Below, one piece after another: positions 6,775 to 9,791 of a DNA stretch of 9,791 nucleotides. The first letter of the stretch is position 1; the number at the start of each line of letters is the position of its first letter. The position numbers were made by a program, and so were the translations under genes. The stretch comes from Nitrospinaceae bacterium (lineage in GTDB: Bacteria; Nitrospinota; Nitrospinia; Nitrospinales; VA-1): positions 1 to 9,791 of the forward strand of contig JAJDBA010000185.1 in the NCBI GenBank assembly GCA_029261675.1. The letters are read 5' to 3'. The notes under the pieces are model-generated. The model did not search any database and was not told the origin of the DNA. It saw only the letters and a program-made list of their open reading frames with translations.

Positions 6775-9213
6775 ATGGAACGTTTATTTTCCAAAGCGCA
6801 TTTGTTTCGGTTTTATTTGATTTTTGCTTCCTTATTCCATTTAGAAAAAATAATTTTTGGTCCCTATGCTCCTATCAGAATGTACGATAATGTTGATGGG
6901 TTTTTTACGCGGTTTAGTGCTTTAGCGGGTTTGTTCGCTGAATATGGATTTACCCATTGGGATCCTTTGTTTGCAGGAGGGGTTCCCATAAATGCTGATC
7001 ATTTCGGAATGACATACCTGTTAGTTCTTCTGTCCACCATATTCCCGATTTGGCTAGTATATCACGGCCTCGTTATATTATTTATGGCGACCGCGGGATA
7101 CGGAATGTTTCTTTTTTTTAATAGGTACTTTGATGTTGCTAAAAACTTATCTGTTTTTGCAGGATTGTTTTTTGCCCTAAATACACAGATTTATCCAAAG
7201 TCATTTGTGACAGTTTTTCCTTTTGTTTATCCATTCCTTTTTGTTTGTTTGCATGGGTTTCGCCATAAGGATGATTGCATGGGATTTCCTCTCAGGCTAT
7301 TTTGGGTGGTAATATTTTCGTGGATGTCTTTTCCGACATTGGTCGCCCCTGCTTTTGCAATTATTCATCTGCTGATTATTGGGCTTATCGTTTGGTTTCA
7401 ACCAGAAGCTAAAAATTCTATTAATACATTGTTTTCTCAATACCTGATTTACTGGGCAGGATACAGCATGATGTTTGTTCATGGTGTGTACAGTCTATTG
7501 GACCATATTCCATATGCGCAACAAATTTTTACCAAACCATCCTCACTGACAAACTTATATGGGGAAATTTTAGGCTCAATTCCAAGTGGGGCAGGTGTGA
7601 CAATGATGAAGTTTGCTCCATACAGTATTACTCTGGCGTTAGAGGTTGCAGGTTTACTTTTACTTTGGAAGTCCCCCCGAGTCTTAAAAAGCACCCTAGT
7701 TTTAGCATTCATGTACCAATTAATTCACATACTTAGGTCATTCCCAGATCTTTTTGGTGGAACCTTCTTTGAGAAGATGCATTTGGCTAATCTTTTCTTT
7801 GGGATCAATATTTTGCAAACATTTCATGCTGTCATTTTGGCGGAAGCTTTGATCCTGCAAACAAGAAAAGTAAGGCTAACTTTCATATTGATTTCGTTGA
7901 TAAGTTATTTTGTTTTATTTTTCCAAGTACCGTTTACCCAGATGCATTTCGTATTCAAAATATTAAATGGTCTTGGGCTGGTTGTTTTTTTGATGGTTAT
8001 AGAGTTCTTGACAAAAAAACAACCTTTTGCACTTCATGCTAGCGTAATCCGTTTAACAGTAGTTAGAGGATTGGTTGTTTTAGGTCTAGTGTTTTCGATA
8101 GCAGCAGCAACCAAGTTTGTCAGAGCGTACCATTCGGTGGAAAAAGTCATTTACAAATCCCATTTTGAAAGCCATCCCATTTTGAAGCGTATTTCAGAGG
8201 AGGCTAAAAGCCAACCTTTTCGTGTAGGATTTATTGACATTGCTCCATCAATAGGAGAAACCTATTTGATTGAGACATTGGGTGGGAGAAGGGGCCTGGC
8301 TAACGGTTTCTACAAAAAGTATATGCAGCTTATGGTTTCCCCTCAGTTGTCTGACCCCAAAAAGATAGAACATTTTCAAACCCATGAAATAAACATGCAA
8401 CTGAAACGTGAGTACAGATACTCCGATAAGGGAGAAGTATCAGGTATAGAGGATTTTGTTTTGCCATTAATACTAGCTGCCAATACAAAATATTTGATAT
8501 CGGGGCATCATCCCTTAAGAGGTTTTAAAGGTAAAGTGGTTTCGATTACCTTGGATAAGGGAAATTGGTATGGTTCGCCTGCTGATAAGTTAACCCGTTT
8601 ATGGGAATTTTCGGATAAGATTATTTCTAATAACGAACTTCTCAATATTGGCCGAGTCGGTGTTGGGAGGCGACCTCTCAAATTGTTTATCTACGAATTG
8701 AAAAATTTTTTTCCAAGAGCTTATTTAGCTTCGGAAGTTGTTGTGCATTCTACACAAGCTGAAGTTATGGAAGAATTGTTGATTCAGGATGCGCCTGGCT
8801 TGAGAGAGAAAATCTTCATCACTGAGGAAGATTTAAATGGATTGCAGTTAAACTCAAATGAATTGGGTAGTATTTCTGATTCGAACCAATTGGATATTAT
8901 TTCTTATAAACCCGATCGGATCATAATAGAGGCAAAGGTGGAATCGCCGAAAATGGTTATGGTCTCCAATAATTACTCCCCTAAGTGGAAAGCGTTGGTT
9001 GATGGCGTAGAAGTGCCGATAATAAGGAGTAATCTTACATTCCAGGCAATCTATTTGACTGCGCCTGGAAGTCATAGGGTAGAATTGTTTTATTCAGACC
9101 CTTGGTTGAATTTAATGTACCTTTCAGTTCCATTCGGTTTTGTGATGATAGGATTTGCTATACGCTTATCAAAAATAGGGGCTGCCCAAGATATCAGCCC
9201 ATATAGTGTCTAG
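6775..9213 (+). CDS. YfhO-like multi-spanning membrane protein, probable GT-C glycosyltransferase
   Basis: This 812-residue protein has an N-terminal helix (about 8-29), an acidic first loop with MYDNVDGFF (36-44), HWDPLFAGGVP (61-71), and many hydrophobic segments up to about 450. A large soluble region (450-775) follows, then a final helix near 779-797. The block NNYSPKWKALVDGVEVPI (732-749), with the following SNLTFQAIYL and HRVELFY, matches the C-terminal beta domain of YfhO-family proteins. Such proteins are GT-C-fold candidates that use undecaprenyl-phosphate-linked sugars; B. subtilis YfhO works with the GT2 enzyme CsbB. The early loop acidic residue would be the catalytic candidate. 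The ATG at 6775 is the first start after an in-frame TAA (6748-6750) but lacks a ribosome site. The last 11 residues appear to derive from the adjoining insertion sequence. Confidence 0.8.
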   Translation: MERLFSKAHLFRFYLIFASLFHLEKIIFGPYAPIRMYDNVDGFFTRFSALAGLFAEYGFTHWDPLFAGGVPINADHFGMTYLLVLLSTIFPIWLVYHGLVILFMATAGYGMFLFFNRYFDVAKNLSVFAGLFFALNTQIYPKSFVTVFPFVYPFLFVCLHGFRHKDDCMGFPLRLFWVVIFSWMSFPTLVAPAFAIIHLLIIGLIVWFQPEAKNSINTLFSQYLIYWAGYSMMFVHGVYSLLDHIPYAQQIFTKPSSLTNLYGEILGSIPSGAGVTMMKFAPYSITLALEVAGLLLLWKSPRVLKSTLVLAFMYQLIHILRSFPDLFGGTFFEKMHLANLFFGINILQTFHAVILAEALILQTRKVRLTFILISLISYFVLFFQVPFTQMHFVFKILNGLGLVVFLMVIEFLTKKQPFALHASVIRLTVVRGLVVLGLVFSIAAATKFVRAYHSVEKVIYKSHFESHPILKRISEEAKSQPFRVGFIDIAPSIGETYLIETLGGRRGLANGFYKKYMQLMVSPQLSDPKKIEHFQTHEINMQLKREYRYSDKGEVSGIEDFVLPLILAANTKYLISGHHPLRGFKGKVVSITLDKGNWYGSPADKLTRLWEFSDKIISNNELLNIGRVGVGRRPLKLFIYELKNFFPRAYLASEVVVHSTQAEVMEELLIQDAPGLREKIFITEEDLNGLQLNSNELGSISDSNQLDIISYKPDRIIIEAKVESPKMVMVSNNYSPKWKALVDGVEVPIIRSNLTFQAIYLTAPGSHRVELFYSDPWLNLMYLSVPFGFVMIGFAIRLSKIGAAQDISPYSV

Positions 9214-9630
9214 CCCATTGTTTAAGTTGTTTAATCTGTGCTTTTGGGTTCGGGTTGTTAAATCGCCACTCACATTCCTTCAAAAACAGAGGGAAATGTT
9301 TTCGTGGAATGCCGTTAAATCAGCGCATATGCCTCTTGGCCTGGTTCCCAAAGTTCTCAATTCCATTATAATATGATTTTGTTTGTCGACAAACAGTTTT
9401 GAGTGATTGATACGGTAGTGCTTGAACTCAGATGCACCCAAAACGTTGTAGGAATGATACGCATCCGAATAGACGATGCTGTCTGGGACAATTCTTTTTT
9501 GCATGATGCCCATTAACGTTTTACTTTTCGTGTCAGGGATCACCTTCGCATAAACCCTGCCACCACGCTTTAAAAGGCCGAACACCGGAACTTTGCCTCC
9601 CGCACCTTGTACTCGCTTGCCTTTGCGAAC
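9178..9630 (-). mobile_element. Decayed IS1595-family (ISXO2/IS1016-like) insertion sequence
   Basis: A broken DDE transposase lies on the minus strand with its stop at 9194. Just beyond, GGGGCTGCCCAAGATATC at 9178-9195 is a candidate terminal inverted repeat, since elements of this kind often begin GGGGCTG or similar. If so, the element edge lies exactly at codon 802 of the membrane-protein gene. The 5' part of the transposase and the other terminus are not recognisable in the remaining window. The right boundary given is where coding similarity ends, not a mapped end. Confidence 0.55.
9194..9630 (-). pseudogene. IS1595-family DDE transposase, truncated and frameshifted
   Basis: Read from about 9630 leftward: RKGKRVQGAGGKVPVFGLL, then KRGGRVYAKVIPDTKSKTLM, and the catalytic-type SDAYHSYNVL. 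Next comes NHI, a shift of frame, then GIENFGNQAKRHM, a TGA, FNGIPRKHFPLFLKECEW and a tail RFNNPNPKAQIKQLKQWARH ending at 9194. The expected NHINGIENFW block is split by what looks like a 2-bp TA insertion near 9368-9370 (minus-strand ATTATAATGG for ATTAATGG). The usual W is G, and an in-frame TGA replaces a basic residue after HMR. The N-terminal part with the first catalytic aspartate is missing after a stop upstream of RKGKR. The fragment starting at a GTG at 9585 should not be taken as a gene. Confidence 0.82.
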
Positions 9631-9791
9631 TTATACTTGTATTTTAATTTAGGTTTGCCTTTTAATTCTTTTGCATTATATAAACGTTTTCTATCTCCTC
9701 TTGACCCAACCTCGTTATTTAGTCCATTTTAAGAGTTCATTTCTTAACATTCATCTTTGGCAGCATAATGACCTCCGGTGCCTGAGGTCGA
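9631..9791. other. Unassigned right flank
   Basis: No gene can be supported. On the minus strand short runs look faintly protein-like (for example YNAKELKGKPKLKYKYKF near 9608-9683, and GTGGHYAAKDEC near the edge), but they lie in different frames with stops. The arms GACCTC and GAGGTC at 9770-9775 and 9784-9789 form a 6-bp hairpin with an 8-base loop; no T-run supports a terminator. Confidence 0.3.

Noticed and set aside
9280..9585. Independent 101-residue minus-strand gene starting at a GTG
   Set aside because: It is the middle of a frameshifted IS1595-family transposase; residues after NHI are out of frame and meaningless.
9770..9789. GACCTC/GAGGTC hairpin as a recombination site or terminator
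   Set aside because: Arms are only 6 bp, no T-run or core site is seen, and the window ends two bases later.

Overview
This AT-rich bacterial window holds a block of five apparently intact plus-strand genes for making and transferring an unusual sugar. The block is bordered, and interrupted once, by decayed mobile-element and gene remnants. No rRNA, tRNA or CRISPR array was seen. The host cannot be named. A heptose-1-phosphate guanylyltransferase-like domain and polyprenyl-phosphate glycosyltransferase logic fit a Gram-negative surface-polysaccharide locus, but this is inference.

Layout. Positions 1-201 hold two copies of a 74-bp direct repeat that resembles an IS3-family element end. It abuts the last codons of a destroyed gene (202-317). 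Next comes a tight three-gene operon (413-4254): a nucleotidyltransferase fused to a radical SAM enzyme with extra C-terminal cysteines, a Gfo/Idh/MocA-type oxidoreductase, and a GtrB/ArnC/CsbB-like family 2 glycosyltransferase with two C-terminal membrane helices. After a 219-bp gap with its own candidate promoter lies a B12-binding-type radical SAM protein (4474-6012). A 760-bp scar (6013-6774) contains the 3' end of a type I restriction hsdR gene and the broken orfA and left end of an IS3-family element. Then comes an 812-residue YfhO-like multi-spanning membrane protein (6775-9213). Its last codons run into a decayed IS1595-family (ISXO2/IS1016-like) insertion that fills most of the rest of the window.

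How the genes may work together (inference). The nucleotidyltransferase activates a sugar-1-phosphate. The fused radical SAM domain and the oxidoreductase modify the sugar. The family 2 enzyme loads it onto undecaprenyl phosphate. The YfhO-like GT-C-type protein transfers it to an acceptor outside the membrane, as in the CsbB/YfhO pair of Bacillus subtilis. The B12-type radical SAM protein would add another modification, such as a C-methylation or rearrangement. The sugar, acceptor and order of steps cannot be read from sequence. The nucleotidyltransferase-radical SAM fusion beside a second, B12-type radical SAM enzyme is the most unusual part of the window.
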